From Nymphaea colorata (lineage: Eukaryota; Streptophyta; Magnoliopsida; Nymphaeales; Nymphaeaceae): 64,000 nt of DNA. Position 1 is the stretch's first letter, and each line of letters opens with the position of its first letter. Position numbers and translations under genes: made by a program. The notes below the pieces were generated by a model that saw only the letters and a program-made list of their open reading frames with translations, was not told where the DNA came from and searched no databases. Below, piece after piece: positions 23,772-37,682 of this stretch. The stretch lies in assembly GCF_008831285.2 (NCBI RefSeq), contig NC_045142.1:6930608-6994607 (forward strand). The letters are read 5' to 3'.

Positions 23772-26005
23772 CCTTATCGTCTCTCTATCTCTTTCTCTCT
23801 CTACCACTTTTTTCTCTCTCTCTCCCTCTCTCTCTCCTCTCTCATACTGCATTGTAACCCAACGAGACCTTTGTCCCTCTTTTTGCTGTGTGTGCAACAA
23901 CAAACTTCGGCTTCAGCAGATGTGCCCCTTCTCCTGCGTCTTCTCTTTCTTCTTCTTCTTCTTTATTCTTCTACAGGTGATGTTCTTTCAATCCCGCCAC
24001 TAATGGGAAGTGACCAAGCATCGCCTTCCTATTTGGGAAAAATCTGAAAGATTTTTAAGTTTCTAAAACGAAGAAGATTATGGGCAACTCCAAACTATAG
24101 CGCAGTTTAAGGTTTACTATTTAGTGTTAAGGAAGGACTCCAATAAATGCAGTAATAAAAATCAAATATCTGCTGAAATAATAAAATAACTCATTCCAAT
24201 TTACTAAACTTACATAAAGCCTAAAACAAGCTCCAGCAATATAAAAATGCTATCAATATTCATCTAGATCAGCTTTTCCTCTATCAGGAGCATACCACAA
24301 AATATTACCTGTTAGGAAGTTCCTGACAAAAGATGGTGCCCATCAGCACCTTCTTCTCGAGAAAGAAGAGCTCATGCCCCATTTTCCACAAACTTTTAAG
24401 ACTTGCTTCCTTTCATGACTTTCGATAATGCCTTGAAGCATAGTTTAAGCCACATAATCAACATCCACCATATGAACAAATTACGCCTTGCTGCCAGTTA
24501 AAAGATTCAGCGACACCACTACATTAACGGTTTTAACATCCCATCAGTAAAACCTATATTGGCGTTTCTGAATTCTCACTTTCATTATTGGCCCTTTAGT
24601 AAATCACATATTCTTTGTAGCAAGGGATTCCCTCTCATCAAGGCCAGTAACGTTTTTCATAGGGTGGCCTCCTTTCTCAAAAATACCTGGTGAGGGAAGG
24701 CCCTCTTCCTTTTAATCTACACAAGTTAATCTGTACAGCATAAAAAATAAAATCCTTAGACAGGATGTTGTGTTACCAATACAACAGTTTGTTCGGTCCC
24801 ATCTGGGATTCCCAGTACACTGTAGTCAAAATTGTGGGCCCTAGATATGACTTAGATCCGAACCCGAATATTTTATATGGACGAAAACTGGTAGAGTTTC
24901 GACGTCCAAAATAATTCTCAATAATAAACTTGACAAAGCTTAACTTCAAAAAAAGCTTAAGCACCAAACCAATACAAAGTGACCTCAACAAATGATGATG
25001 TAAATGCACCAAGCACACTTAAATAATATATTGGCATTATATGCCAAGATTAAACTTACAAATGTGAAGTACAAGAACACACCTCAACAATCTCAAGTAG
25101 TGAGCTATCACCCAGATACCCGACATCCTTGCACATGAGCACACAGTTGAAACACCCACACTCCATCTCACGAACTGAACACACTAACTACTAAACTCTT
25201 CCTCAAGGCACTCACCACTCTCTTGATGCTTGACACAAAGGCCAGCACTCCCATTTATAGTGATTGATAAGGTCGGTGGTGAAGGTTACCCACTTTCTAA
25301 TTCCTATGTTGAAATCAGCTTCAACTTAGTCTATGTTTCCCTGACATTTAAGATGCAAAAGCATAGCACCAAAAGCAATTGAATCAAATTAGAGACATGC
25401 CCATTCAACCCCTAGCATGACTAGCAGCACTATGCACCTTGTGGGTGGTACTCATGTCTCTTAACATTGTCAATTGAATCTAAACAATAAAAGATGGTCA
25501 GATTTTCAACTGGGTACCTTCTCCTTCACATAATTCTTTCATCATCAGGGCAAATGAAAGTTACTATTTGTGTGCCTAATTGAATCTATCTCTCTCCTCT
25601 CTCTCTCTCACGCACACACACCATAGTGAAATGCAAGTGTTGCCAATTTACTGAATACAAAGGAGCATTTCAACCATTATAGAAGAGGAGGTGTTTTAGT
25701 CAGTTTTGTAAATAATAAACCCCATCATTCCATTTTTCCCTTATAACTGGATTTTTTTAATTAGAAGCCAAATTTTGTGATTTGAGCTAGAAAAACGATT
25801 TTCATCTTCTAGCCCAACTATATAACTCAAATGTAAATATAAAGAAGAAGAGAGTTTAGGACGACCATAAAAATGTGGGGTATGGTTCTACTTTGCTGAA
25901 AAGAAAAAGGATCATGATCTTCCATTTTCTAAATGTTTAGACTGTTCTTGTTGGAAGTTGAAATTGCCTCATTTATCTTAGTTGCTGCCAAATTCTATTA
26001 ATGTA

Positions 26006-26105
26006 NNNNNNNNNNNNNNNNNNNNNNNNNNNNNNNNNNNNNNNNNNNNNNNNNNNNNNNNNNNNNNNNNNNNNNNNNNNNNNNNNNNNNNNNNNNNNNN
26101 NNNNN
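26006..26105. other. Assembly gap (100 N)
   Basis: A run of exactly 100 N, the usual placeholder for a gap of unknown size. By comparison with other units the true content should be ~2.2 kb of unit sequence, but whole additional units could also be collapsed here. Confidence 0.99.
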
Positions 26106-26180
26106 TTGAGCTTCAAAGAGGGAAAACCAATGAAGATTTGGGAGAGTTTCTATTGTTCTTTTGAATAATTATTTTTTAGC

Positions 26181-26400
26181 TGCTGGGATGTCTAGGGCTC
26201 GTAATGCATTCGGAACAGAGATGCAAAGGATCTGATAGAAAGTTGTGGCATAGCTCGGCAATAGTGTTGCCAGGAAATCAGCGTGCGAGAAGCATCACCC
26301 GCTCACCAAGAAGCAACTGGTAATGTTAGGCCACTGCTTCCTTTCAAATCTTTTGCATCTCTGTTCCGAATCTATTACGAGCCCTTGATATCCCAGCACC
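26181..26400 (+). repeat. Central hairpin, U5
   Basis: Arms as in U1 (left arm GGGATGTCTAGGG). The sharing of GATGTC by U1 and U5 suggests exchange between non-adjacent units. Confidence 0.86.
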
Positions 26401-26868
26401 CAAGAAAAGATTACTCAAAAGAACACTGAGAACTCTCAAATCTAAAATCTCGAAAGCCATTGAAAAAAAAAATCTAAAAGACAAATCTCTTTCACCGAAA
26501 ATAGTTGTCAGTTACCTGTGATATTTTCACCGGTATTTCTGCCACTGTATCTCAATACCGGTGAAGTTTTTCAATATGTACTGGGGCCACTATAACCCTT
26601 TTTTTGTTTTGTGGCGTTGATAAGTGTATGAGCAGCTTCAAGGCTTCAAGCATCCGCTTCAAAACTTTTTCTGACAAAAGTGCCTCAAAAAACTTTGTAC
26701 TGTGGTGCAGTTGGACCTGAGGCATGCACTTCACAAGCACCTCACCATGACTCACAACTTCTACCACAATTCCTTTTCTCTTAAAAGTAATAGCAAAACT
26801 TGTATTTTTTTCCTTTTCTCCTGCTGCATATATAACCCCACAAGACCTTCTCTGCGAACTCTTTTAAA

Positions 26869-27532
26869 GTTGTACGGCTTTGCTGCCTCTCTCTATCTCT
26901 CGCTGCTTGTTGTTGGGGGCCAGCTTGCGGTCTCCTTCAATGGGTTGTGTGGTGATTTCTTTTGTCTTGGTCGTGGCCTTCGTCAGGGTTGTCCATTATC
27001 GCCTTTGCTTTATTCATCGCGCTGCGGTCGTTGGCTTCCTCACACTGCATTCACTACCCTACTTACAAGCCTTCTCCATCCTTCAGTATGCTGACGACTT
27101 TCTCTTATTTGGCATTGCCTCCCGCCAACAGATTGTAAGAACATGGCTTATCCTTTGGGTTTTTGAGCTCATCTCAGGTCTTTCTAATAATTCCACGAAG
27201 TGTCACCTTTCCCTCATATACGCAGATCCTACCACGTACTTCTTGCAGAAGCTTGCTTTGGTTTAAGGCTGCTGACCTGCCTATGGACTTTTTGGGTCTT
27301 CAAATTACGTTGTCGCCTCCTACACCCTCCTTTGGGATAGAGTTGAGCAGAAACTTATTTATCACCTTCAGTGTCAGTAGGGAAAGCTGCTTTCTCTCTC
27401 AGGTCATATCACTCTTGCTAAACACTTTCTTGTGTCTATCCCCTCCATGCTTTGGAGGACTTTCGACCTCTTGTGGCTATTTTGAATAGCATTGACAAAA
27501 TCATTCGGAATTTTATCTGGGATGGTGATCGG
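26869..27532 (+). pseudogene. Decayed LINE reverse transcriptase fragment, U5
   Basis: YADD at 27087-27098. The open frame 26880-27266 carries LQYADDFLLFG and the following block; GLRQGCPLSPLL is in the frame of 26702-27094. Private changes shared with U4 (TTCCACGAAGTG and TTTGGTTTAAGGC) make U4 and U5 a subgroup here. Confidence 0.84.
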
Positions 27533-30500
27533 CCTTATCGTCTCTCTATCTCTTTCTCTCTCTACCACTTTTTTCTCTCTCTCTCTCCCTCTCTCTCTCT
27601 CTTCTCTCATACTGCATTTGTAACCCAACGAGACCTTTGTCCCTCTTTTTGCTGTGTGTGCAACAACAAACTTCGGCTTCAGCAGATGTGCCCCTTCTCC
27701 TGCGTCTTCTCTTTCTTCTTCTTCTCTTTATTCTTCTACAGGTGATGTTCTTTCAATCCCCGCCACTAATGGGAAGTGACCAAGCATCCCCTTCCTATTT
27801 GGGAAAAATCTGAAAGATTTTTAAGTTTCTAAAACGAAGAAGATTATGGGAAACTCGAAACTATAGCGCAGTTTAAGGTTTACTTTTTAGTGTTAAGGAA
27901 GGACTCCAATAAATGCAGTAATAAAAATCAAATATCTGCTGAAATAATAAAATAACTCTTTCCAATTTACTAAACTTACATAAAGCCTAAAACAAGCTCC
28001 AGCAATATAAAAATGCTATCAATATTCATCAAGATCAGCTTTTCCTCTATCAGGTGCATACCACAAAATATTACCTGTTAGGAAGTTCCTGACAAAAGAT
28101 GGGCGCCCATCAGCACCTTCTTCTCGAGAAAGAAGAGCTCATGCCCCCATTTTCCACAAACTTTTAAGACTTGCTTCCTTCATGACTTTCGATAATGCCT
28201 TGAAGCATAGTTTAAGCCACATAATCAACATCCACCACATGAACAAATTACGCCTTGCTGCCAGTTAAAAGATTCAGCGACACCACTACATTAACGGTTT
28301 TAACAACCCATCAGTAAAACCAATATTGGCGTTTCTGAATTCTCACTTTCATTATTGGCCCTTTAGTAAATCACATATTCTTTGTAGCAAGGGATTCCCT
28401 CTCATCAAGGCCAGTAACGTTTTTCATAGGGTGGCCTCCTTTCTCAAAAATACCTGGTGAGGAGAAGGCCCTCTTCCTTTTAATCTACACAAGTTAATCT
28501 GTACAGCATAAAAAATAAAATCCTTAGACAGGATGTGTTACCAATACAACAGTTTGTTCAGTTCCATCTGGGATTCCCCAGTACACTGTAGTCAAAATTG
28601 TGGGCCCTAGATATGACTTAGATCCGAACCCGAATATTTTATATGGACGAAAACTGGTAGAGTTTCGACGTCCAAAATAATTCTCAATAATAAACTTGAC
28701 AAAGCTTAACTTCAAAAAAGCTTAATCACCAAACCAATACAAAGTGACCTCAACAAATGATGATGTAAACGCACCAAGCACACTTAAATAATATATTGGC
28801 ATTATATGCCAAGATTAAACTTACAAATGTGAAGTACAAGAACACACCTCAACAATCTCAAGTAGTGAGCTATCACCCAGATACCCGACATCCTTGCACA
28901 TGAGCACACAGTTGAAACACCCACACTCCATCTCACAAACTGAACACACGAACTTACTAAACTCTTCCTCAAGGCACTCACCACTCTCTTGATGCTTGAC
29001 ACAAAGGCCAGCACTCCCATTTATAGTGATTGATAAGGTCGGTGGTGAAGGTTACACCACTTTCTAATTCCTATGTTGAAATCAGCTTCAACTTAGTCTA
29101 TGTTTCCTTGACATTTAAGATGCAAAAGCGTAGCACAAAAAGCAATTGAATCAAATTAGAGACATGCCCATTCAACCCCTAGCATGACTAGCAGCACTAT
29201 GCACCTTGAGGGTGGTACTCATGTCTCTTAACATTGTCAATTGAATCTAGAAACTAAAAGATGGTCAGATTTTCAACTGGGTACCTTCTCCTTCACATAA
29301 TTCTTTCATCATCAGGGCAAATGAAAGTTACTATTTGAGTGCCTAATGGAATCTCTCTCTCTCTCACGCACACACACCATAGCGAAATGCAAGTGTTGCC
29401 AATTTACTGAATACAAAGGAGCATTTCAACCATTATAGAAGAGGAGGTGTTTTAGTCAGTTTTGTAAATAATCATCCCCATCATTCCATTTTTTCCCTTA
29501 TAACTGGATTTTTTTTAATTAGAAGGAAAATTTTGTCATTTGAGCTAGAAAAACAATTTCATCTTCTAGCCCCAACTTATAACTCTAATGTTGATATAAA
29601 GAAGAAGAGAGTTTCAGGACGACCATAAAATGTGGGGTATGGTTCTACTTTGCTGAAAAGAAAAAGGATCATGATCTTCCATTTTTAAATGTTTAGACTG
29701 TTCTTGTTGGAAGTTGAAATTGCCTCATTTATCTTAGTTGCTGCCAAATTCTATTAATGTATGTTTGATTGTTTTGAACTCCATACACATGCAGCGATTA
29801 TGTCCAATTACCTAGTCATGTCTTTTGCTTAGTCACAATTAACTTGTGGATGGACATTTCCCCCACCATCTTGTGATCGAATTCCCGAAAGGGCATCATT
29901 TGATTTGGTTAATATTGAGCAAAAGGATACAATTTTTAGTTGATACGCTGACTACATGAAAGCTTGGCTTGCGCATATAAAACTCTGTTTATTAAAAAAA
30001 AATACTATCATTAAGAGTATATGACAGCACTTTGCCTGCCACTGCCCTTCACAACAAGACTAGTATTGGCAAATATGTATAACTTAAATAGACAGTGAAA
30101 TTATTTGAACATCTTACAAAGAAAGAGGAGGGAGAGAGAAAGAGTGTATGCGTGTGTGTGTGTGAGAATTCAGAATTTCATGTCTTGTGTTCAAAGCATA
30201 TATCCTATTTTCTATGTGGTAGATGGAATTTTGACACTTGTATTTTTTCTAAAATCATATAACAAGGGTACTAATGAAGAAAGAACGGTATACTCAAAAT
30301 AACCTATGAGAAATGGACTTTATACTTAAATTACCTGTTGATAGTAAATTAGAGCTTTACCAGGAATGGATTTATATATTATAGCATTTGTCCCTAAAAG
30401 TCAAGTGCATGTTGTAGCATCGGGCAGCAAATCATCTTGGGTTTCAAATCACATTGGAATCCTCAAAAACTATTGTGCATGCTGATATTCATCAAACTCT

Positions 30501-30887
30501 ATCACACAGTGTCAGTCAAATGATCGGTATCTTTGTTATTTCATTAATATATTGGTTAATATTGTACAAGAAACGAACGGACCAATATTGGTAGAAATAT
30601 TGCACGCAAGGACAAAGTTTGTAGGTTATACCATTCAAATTTTGATTCAGATATCCATTTCTTAATGTCTATTACTCGATAGAAATTCAAATATCAAAGT
30701 CGAACTTGGATCCAATCTAGATTTCAGATTCGCGGTCATTCAATCAAGTTTCCCTACAAAAATTTGCTTAGAAAGTCAATATTTCATGAAATAGCTTGAT
30801 TTAGTGTGTGACCTGGCTTTCCGTTCAAAATTTAGTTTTCTTCCTATTGTGGAGAAAAGTTATTTCCTCTCAGCACCTATAAATAGA

Positions 30888-30897
30888 GACAGACATG
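30888..30897 (+). promoter_or_regulatory. TATA box in U6
   Basis: TATAAATAGA after CAGCACC; downstream GACAGACATGGGGAGCGG. Confidence 0.5.
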
Positions 30898-32028
30898 GGG
30901 AGCGGAAAGGCACCAAACAAAAAGGCAAAGTGCTTGTACTAAAGTTGGGAATGAACCTAAGCTTGCTATGCTCCTTGCTAGGAAAGGGCCTGTTGGCCAT
31001 TTTGTTCAAATAGGTTTTGTTTTGGGCTATGTTTTAAGAGATTAGATCAGATTCTGTCTCTTTTTAAGTCCCTCTATGTCCTCCTCTGCTATTTTTTGTA
31101 TGTTTGTTTTTTCCTCTATTTCCTCTTCCCTTGCTTTCCGTTTTTCTTCAACATCTTCCCCTGTTTCTTTTTCTTCGTCATCCTTCTTTTTCTGTTCCTT
31201 TTTGGAAATCGTCCCACCTACCATCGGCAGCTATTCTTCTCATGTCTGGTGTTATTTTTTCACACTTGGTTATTCTATTACTTATTCTATGCATCCGGCT
31301 TTTTCATAGTGCACGCTTCAAAAACCTTTTTTTAGTGGCAACCCAGGTCATGCCAATGACTATAGGTTTTGTATCGCAGACCCTCTTACCTGACAATGGG
31401 TGACAAAACCAATAGTTTAAATTTACTTCTTTACTTACCAGATAATGTCGGTTGGAAAATTTTTCTTGTTTCTGGAGCTTGGTAAACGGAAAAAGGTACA
31501 GGAGTTTAATTTGCACGCAGTCTCTGCTCTGACTATTTCCACAAAGCGTAGGTTGAGCAGCCGATGAATATGACAAAGCAGGTTATGAGTTGAGTACGGG
31601 AGAAAATAGTCAGGGCGCATTTTAATTATTTATGCCTCCACGTAATTGCCCGTCCATTGGACCTCTTAGAGAAAACAAGGCAGCCGCAAAGTGGACATGT
31701 GAAGAGGGTAGAGTAAGACGATGATGCCAGCACAATTTTGCCTATCGGATTTGCTCATTTTCCTTTCTTGTTTGCAGAGGACATTTGCATTTCATGATAC
31801 ATCTTAAAGTTGCTCATTTTTCCTTTTGTTTTTTTACTCTTTTACTTCTTGGCGACTGTCTTAATGAAAGCACAGGGTGCGTGAGACATTTCTTTTGGAC
31901 TTTTTATTCGGTGACCTTGCTTGGTTTTTTTATTTCTCTGAGGGAACCGGATTTTGAGCTTCAAAGTGGGAAAACCAATGAAGATTTGGCAGAGTTTCTA
32001 TTGTTCTTTTGAATAATTATTTTTTAGC

Positions 32029-32248
32029 TGCTCGGATATCTAGGGCTCGTAATGCATTCGGAACAGAGATGCAAAGGATCTGATAGAAAGCTGTGGCATA
32101 GCTCGGCAATAGTGTTGCCAGGAAATCAGCGTGCGACAAGCATCACCCGCTCACAAAGAAGCACATGGTAATGTTAGTCCATTGCTTCCTATCAAATCTT
32201 TTGCATCTCTGTTCTGAATCTATTACGAGCCCTTGATATCCCAGCACC
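32029..32248 (+). repeat. Central hairpin, U6
   Basis: Arms carry CTCGGATATC (for CTGGGATATC) on the left and TCTGTTCTGAATC on the right, so two pairs are lost. The loop reads CACAAAGAAGCACATGG. Confidence 0.84.
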
Positions 32249-32720
32249 CAAGAAAATATTACTCAAAAGAACACTGAGAACTCTCAGAAATCTAAAATCT
32301 CGAAAGCCATTGAAAAAAAAATCTAAAAGACAAATCTCTTTCACCGAAAATAGTTGTCAGTTACCTGTGATATTTTCTCCGGTATTTCTGCCACTGTATC
32401 TCAATACCGGTGAAGTTTTTCAATATGTACTGGGGCCACTATAACCCTTTTTTTGTTTTGTGGCATTGATACGTGTATGAGCTGCTTCAAGGCTTCAAGC
32501 ATCCACTTCAAAACTTTTTCTGACAAAAGTGCCTCAAAAAACTTTGTACTGAGGTGCAGTTGGACCTGAGGCATGCACTTGACAAGCACCTCACCATGAC
32601 TCACATCTTCTACCACAATTCCTTTTTTTCTTAAAAGTAATAGCAAAACTTGTATTTTTTTCCTTTTCTCCTGCTGCATATATAACCCCACAAGACCTTC
32701 TCTCCAAACCACTGTTAAAG

Positions 32721-33386
32721 TTGTACAGCTTTGCTGCCTCTCTCTATCTCTCACTGCTTGTTGTTGGGGACCAGTGTGCGGTCTCCTTCAATGGGTTGTG
32801 TGGGGATTTCTTTTGTCTTGGTCGTGGCCTTCGTAAGGGTTGTCCATTATCGCCTTTGCTTCATTTCATCGCGCTGCGGTCGTTGGCTTCCTCACACCGC
32901 ATTCACTCCCCTACTTACATGCCTTCTCCATCCTTCAGAATGCTGACGACTTTCTCTTATTTGGCATTGCTTCCCGCCAACATATTGTAAGAACTTGGCT
33001 TATCCTTTGGGTTTTTGAGCTCATCTCGGGTCTTTCTAATAATTCCACCAAGTGTCACCTTTCCCTCATATACGCAGATCCTACCACGGTACTTCTTGCA
33101 GAACCTTGCTTTGGGGTATGGCTACTGACCTGCCGATGGACTTTTTGGGTCTTCAAATTACGTTGTCGCCTCCCATACCCTCCTTTTGGGATAGAGTTGA
33201 GCATAAACTTATTTATCACCTTCAGTGTTGGTAGGGAAAGCTGCTTTCTCTCTCAGGTCATATTACTCTTGCTAAACATTGTCTTGTGTCTGTCCCCTCC
33301 ATGCTTTGGAGGACTTTTGACCTCTTGTGGCTGTTTTGAATAGCATTGACAAAATCATTCGAAATTTTATCTGGGATGGTGATCGG
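32721..33386 (+). pseudogene. Decayed LINE reverse transcriptase fragment, U6
   Basis: The tyrosine of the catalytic box has changed: CAGAATGCTGACGAC reads Q-N-A-D-D at 32936-32950. GLRQG has become GLRKG. These changes are private to U6, which indicates that reverse-transcriptase function is not under selection. Confidence 0.84.
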
Positions 33387-35197
33387 CCTTATCGTCTCTC
33401 TATCTTTTTCTCTCTCTACCACTCTTTCTCTCTCTCTCCCTCTCTCTCTCCTCTCTCATACTGCATATGTAACCCAACGAGACCTTTGTCCCTCTTTTTG
33501 CTGCGTGTGCAACAACAAACTGCGGCTGCAGCAGCTGTGCCCCTTCTCCTGCCTCGTCTCTTTCTTCTTCTTCTCTTTATTCTTCTACAGGTGATGTTCT
33601 TTCAATCCCCGCCACTAATGGGAAGTGACCAAGCATCGCCTTCCTAATTGGGAAAAATCTGAAAGATTTTTAAGTTTCTAAATCGAAGAAGATTATGGGC
33701 AACTCCAAACTATAGCGCAGTTTAAGGTTTACTATTTAGTGTTAAGGAAGGACTCCAATAAATGAAGTAATAAAAATCAAATATCTGCTGAAATAATAAA
33801 ATAACTCATTCCAATTTACTAAACTTACATAAAGCCTAAAACAAACTCCAGCAACATAAAAATGCTATCAATATTCATCTAGATCAGCTTTTCCTCTATC
33901 AGGAGCATACCACAAAATATTACATGTTAGGAAGTTCATGACAAAAGATGGGCGCCCATCAGCATCTTCTTCTCGAGAAAGAAGAGCTCATGCCCCCATT
34001 TTCCACAAACTTTTAAGACTTGCTTCTTTCATGACTTTCGATAATGCCTTGAAGCATAGTTTAAGCCACATAATCAATATCCACCATATGAAAAAATTAC
34101 GCCTTGCTGCCAGTTAAAAGATTCAGCGACACCACTACATTAACGGTTTTAACATCCCATCAGTAAATCCTATATTGGCGTTTCTGAATTCTCACTTTCA
34201 TTATTGGCCCTTTAGTAAATCACATATTCTTTGTAGCAAGGGATTCCCTCTCATCAAGGCCAGTAACGTTTTTCATAGGGTGGCCTCCTTTCTCAAAAAT
34301 ACCTGGTGAGGGGAAGGCCCTCTTCCTTTTAATCTACACAAGTTAATCTGTACAGCATAAAAAATAAAATCCTTAGACAAGATGTGTTACCAATACAAGA
34401 GTTTGTTCGGTCCCATCTGGGATTCCCAGTACACTGTAGTCAAAATTGTGGGCCCTAGATATGACTTAGATCCGAACCCGAATATTTTATATGGACAAAA
34501 ACTGCTAGAGTTTCGACGTCCAAAATAATTCTCAATAATAAACTTGACAAAGCTTAACTTCAAAAAAGCTTAATCACCAAACCAATACAAAGTGACCTCA
34601 ACAAATGATGATGTAAATGCACCAAGCACACTTAAATAATATATTTGCATTATATGCCAAGATTAAACTTACAAATGTGAAGTACAAGAACACACCTCAA
34701 CAATCTCAAGTAGTGAGCTATCACCCAGATACCCGACATCCTTGCACATGAGCACACAGTTGAAACACCCACACTCCATCTCACGAACTGAACACACGAA
34801 CTTACTAAACTCTTCCTCAAGACACTCACCACTCTCTTGATGCTTGACACAAAGGCCAGCACTCCCATTTATAGTGATTGATAAGGTCGGTGGTGAAGGT
34901 TACACAACTTTCTAATTCCTATGTTGAAATCAGCTTCAACTTAGTCTATGTTTCCTTGACATTTAAGATGCAAAAGCGTAGCACCAAAAGCAATTGAATC
35001 AAATTAGAGACATGCCCATTCAACCCCTAGCATGACTAGCAGCACTATGCACCTTGAGGGTGGTACTCATGTCTCTTGACATTGTCAATTGAATCTAAAC
35101 ACTAAAAGATGGTCAGATTTTCAACTAGTTACCTTCTCCTTCACATAATTCTTTCATCATCAGGGCAAATGAAAGTTACTATTTGAGTGCCTAATTG

Positions 35198-35202
<5 letters not shown>

Positions 35203-35249
<47 letters not shown>

Positions 35250-35738
35250 GCACACACACCATAGCGAAATGCAAGTGTTGCCAATTTACTGAATACAAAG
35301 GAGCATTTCAACCATTATAGAAGAGGAGGTGTTTTAGTCAGTTTTGTAAATAATCATCCCCATCATTCCATTTTTTCCCTTATAACTGGATTTTTTTTAA
35401 TTAGAAGGCAAATTTTGTCATTTGAGCTAGAAAAACAATTTTCATCTTCTAGCCCCAACATATAACTCTAATGTTTATATAAAGAAGAAGAGAGTTTCAG
35501 GACGACCATAAAATGTGGGGTATGGTTCTACTTTGCTGAAAAGAAAAAGGATCATGAACTTCCATTTTTAAATGTTTAGACTGTTCTTGTTGGAAGTTGA
35601 AATTGCCTCATTTATCTTAGTTGCTGCCAAATTCTATTAATGTATGTTTGATTGTTTTGAACTCCATACACATGCAGCGATTATGTCCAATTACCTAGTC
35701 ATGTCTTTTGCTTAGTCACAATTAACTCGTGGATGGAC

Positions 35739-35779
<41 letters not shown>

Positions 35780-36268
35780 GCACACACACCATAGCGAAAT
35801 GCAAGTGTTGCCAATTTACTGAATACAAAGGAGCATTTCAACCATTATAGAAGAGGAGGTGTTTTAGTCAGTTTTGTAAATAATCATCCCCATCATTCCA
35901 TTTTTTCCCTTATAACTGGATTTTTTTTAATTAGAAGGCAAATTTTGTCATTTGAGCTAGAAAAACAATTTTCATCTTCTAGCCCCAACATATAACTCTA
36001 ATTTTTATATAAAAAAGAAGAGAGTTTCAGGACGACCATAAAATGTGGGGTATGGTTCTACTTTGCTGAAAAGAAAAAGGATCATGATCTTCCATTTTTA
36101 AATGTTTAGACTGTTCTTGTTGGAAGTTGAAATTGCCTCATTTATCTTAGTTGCTGCCAAATTCTATTAATGTATGTTTGATTGTTTTGAACTCCATACA
36201 CATGCAGGGATTATGTCCAATTACCTAGTCATGTCTTTTGCTTAGTCACAATTAACTCGTGGATGGAC

Positions 36269-36303
<35 letters not shown>

Positions 36304-36660
36304 GCACACACACCATAGCGAAATGCAAGTGTTGCCAACTTACTGAATACAAAGGAGCATTTCAACCATTATAGAAGAGGAGGTGTTTTAGTCAGTTTTG
36401 TAAATAATCATCCCCATCATTCCATTTTTTCCCTTATAACTGGATTTTTTTTAATTAGAAGGCAAATTTTGTCATTTGAGCTAGAAAAACAATTTTCATC
36501 TTCTAGCCCCAACATATAACTCTAATTTTTATATAAAAAAGAAGAGAGTTTCAGGACGACCATAAAATGTGGGGTATGGTTCTACTTTGCTGAAAAGAAA
36601 AAGAATCATGATCTTCCATTTTTAAATGTTTAGACTGTTCTTGTTGGAAGTTGAAATTGA
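35203..36660 (+). repeat. Triplicated ~530-bp head segment in U7
   Basis: The segment from the CT tract through GTGGATGGACATT is repeated. CACGCACACACACC occurs at 35,247, 35,777 and 36,301. Each extra copy begins where TGGACATTTC runs directly into a CT tract, instead of the normal TGGACATTTCCTCC. The third copy is cut short at ~36,659 and rejoins normal sequence at ACATTTCCTCCACC. Copies two and three share CTAATTTTTATATAAAAAAG against CTAATGTTTATATAAAGAAG in the first, so they arose stepwise. Confidence 0.93.
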
Positions 36661-37682
36661 CATTTCCTCCACCATCTTGTGATCAAATTCCCGAAAGGGC
36701 ACCATTTGATTTGGTTAATATTGAGCAAAAGGATACAATTTTAAGTTGATACGCTGACTACATGAAAAGCTTGGCTTGCGCATATAAAACTCTGTTTATT
36801 AAAAAAAAATACTATCATTAAGAGTATATGACAGCACTTTGCCTGCCACTGCCCTTCACAACTAGACTAGTATTGGCAAATATGTATAACTTAAATAGAC
36901 AGTGAAATTATTTGAACATCTTACAAAGAAAGAGGAGGGAGAGAGAAAGAGTGTATGCGTGTGTGTGTGAGAATTCAGAATTTCAAGTCTTGTGTTCAAA
37001 GCATATATCCCATTTTCTATGTGGTAGATGGAATTTTGACACTTGTATTTTTTCTAAAAACATATAACAAGGATACTAATGAAGAAAGAACGGTATACTC
37101 AAAATAACCTATGAGAAATGGACTTTATACTTAAATTACCTGTTGATAGTAAATTATAGCTTTACCAGGAATGGATTTATATATTATACCATTTGTCCCT
37201 AAAAGTCAAGTGCATGTTGTAGCATCGGGTGGCAAATCATCTTGGGTTCCAAATCACATTGGAATCCTCAAAAACTATTGTGCATGCTGATATTCATCAA
37301 ACTCTATCACACAGTGTCAGTCAAATGATTGGTATCTTTGTTATTTCATTAATATATTGGTTAATATTGTACAAGAAATGAACGGACCAATATTGGTAGA
37401 AATATTGCACGCAAGGACAAAGTTTGTAGGTTATACCATTCAAATTTCGATTCAGATATCCATTTCTTTATGTCTATTACTCGATAGAAATTCAAATATC
37501 AAAGTCGAACTTGGATCCAATCTAGATTTCAGATTCGTGGTCATTCAATCAAGTTTCCCTACAAAAATTTGCTTAGAAAGTCAATATTTCATGAAATAGC
37601 TTGATTTAGTGTGTGACCTGGCTTTCCGTTCAAAATTTAGTTTTCTTCCTATTGTGGAGAAAAGTTATTTCCTCTCAGCACC

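Larger units (their letters stand above)
19716..25551 (+). repeat. Unit U4, with many one-base deletions
   Basis: A full unit of 5836 bp. Compared with its neighbours it lacks single bases at many unrelated sites, mostly inside short runs: GGGCGCAAATC for GGGCGGCAAATC, GGGTTCAAATC for GGGTTCCAAATC, AATGATGGTATC for AATGATTGGTATC, GAGACGACATGG for GAGACAGACATGG. The pattern fits uncorrected long-read errors near the U5 gap better than biological decay. Confidence 0.93.
25552..29318 (+). repeat. Unit U5, interrupted by an assembly gap
   Basis: The head is present to offset ~454; then 100 N; then the unit resumes at the offset equivalent to 10,656 in U2. About 2.2 kb is therefore missing or hidden, including the TATA box and most of the CT-rich block. 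With it the unit would be close to the normal ~5.86 kb. Bases just before the gap show the same one-base indels as U4. Confidence 0.93.
29319..35166 (+). repeat. Unit U6
   Basis: A full unit of 5848 bp. It shares CAGCACC before the TATA box with U4 and U7, and TTAATCACC near 34570 with U5 and the edge. Its CT tract near 29354 is very short, as in U3. Confidence 0.95.

Noticed and set aside
31042-31224. Glu/Lys-rich minus-strand frame resembling a coiled coil
   Set aside because: It is the complement of the same polypyrimidine block. The composition follows from base bias, and the frame is broken in other units.
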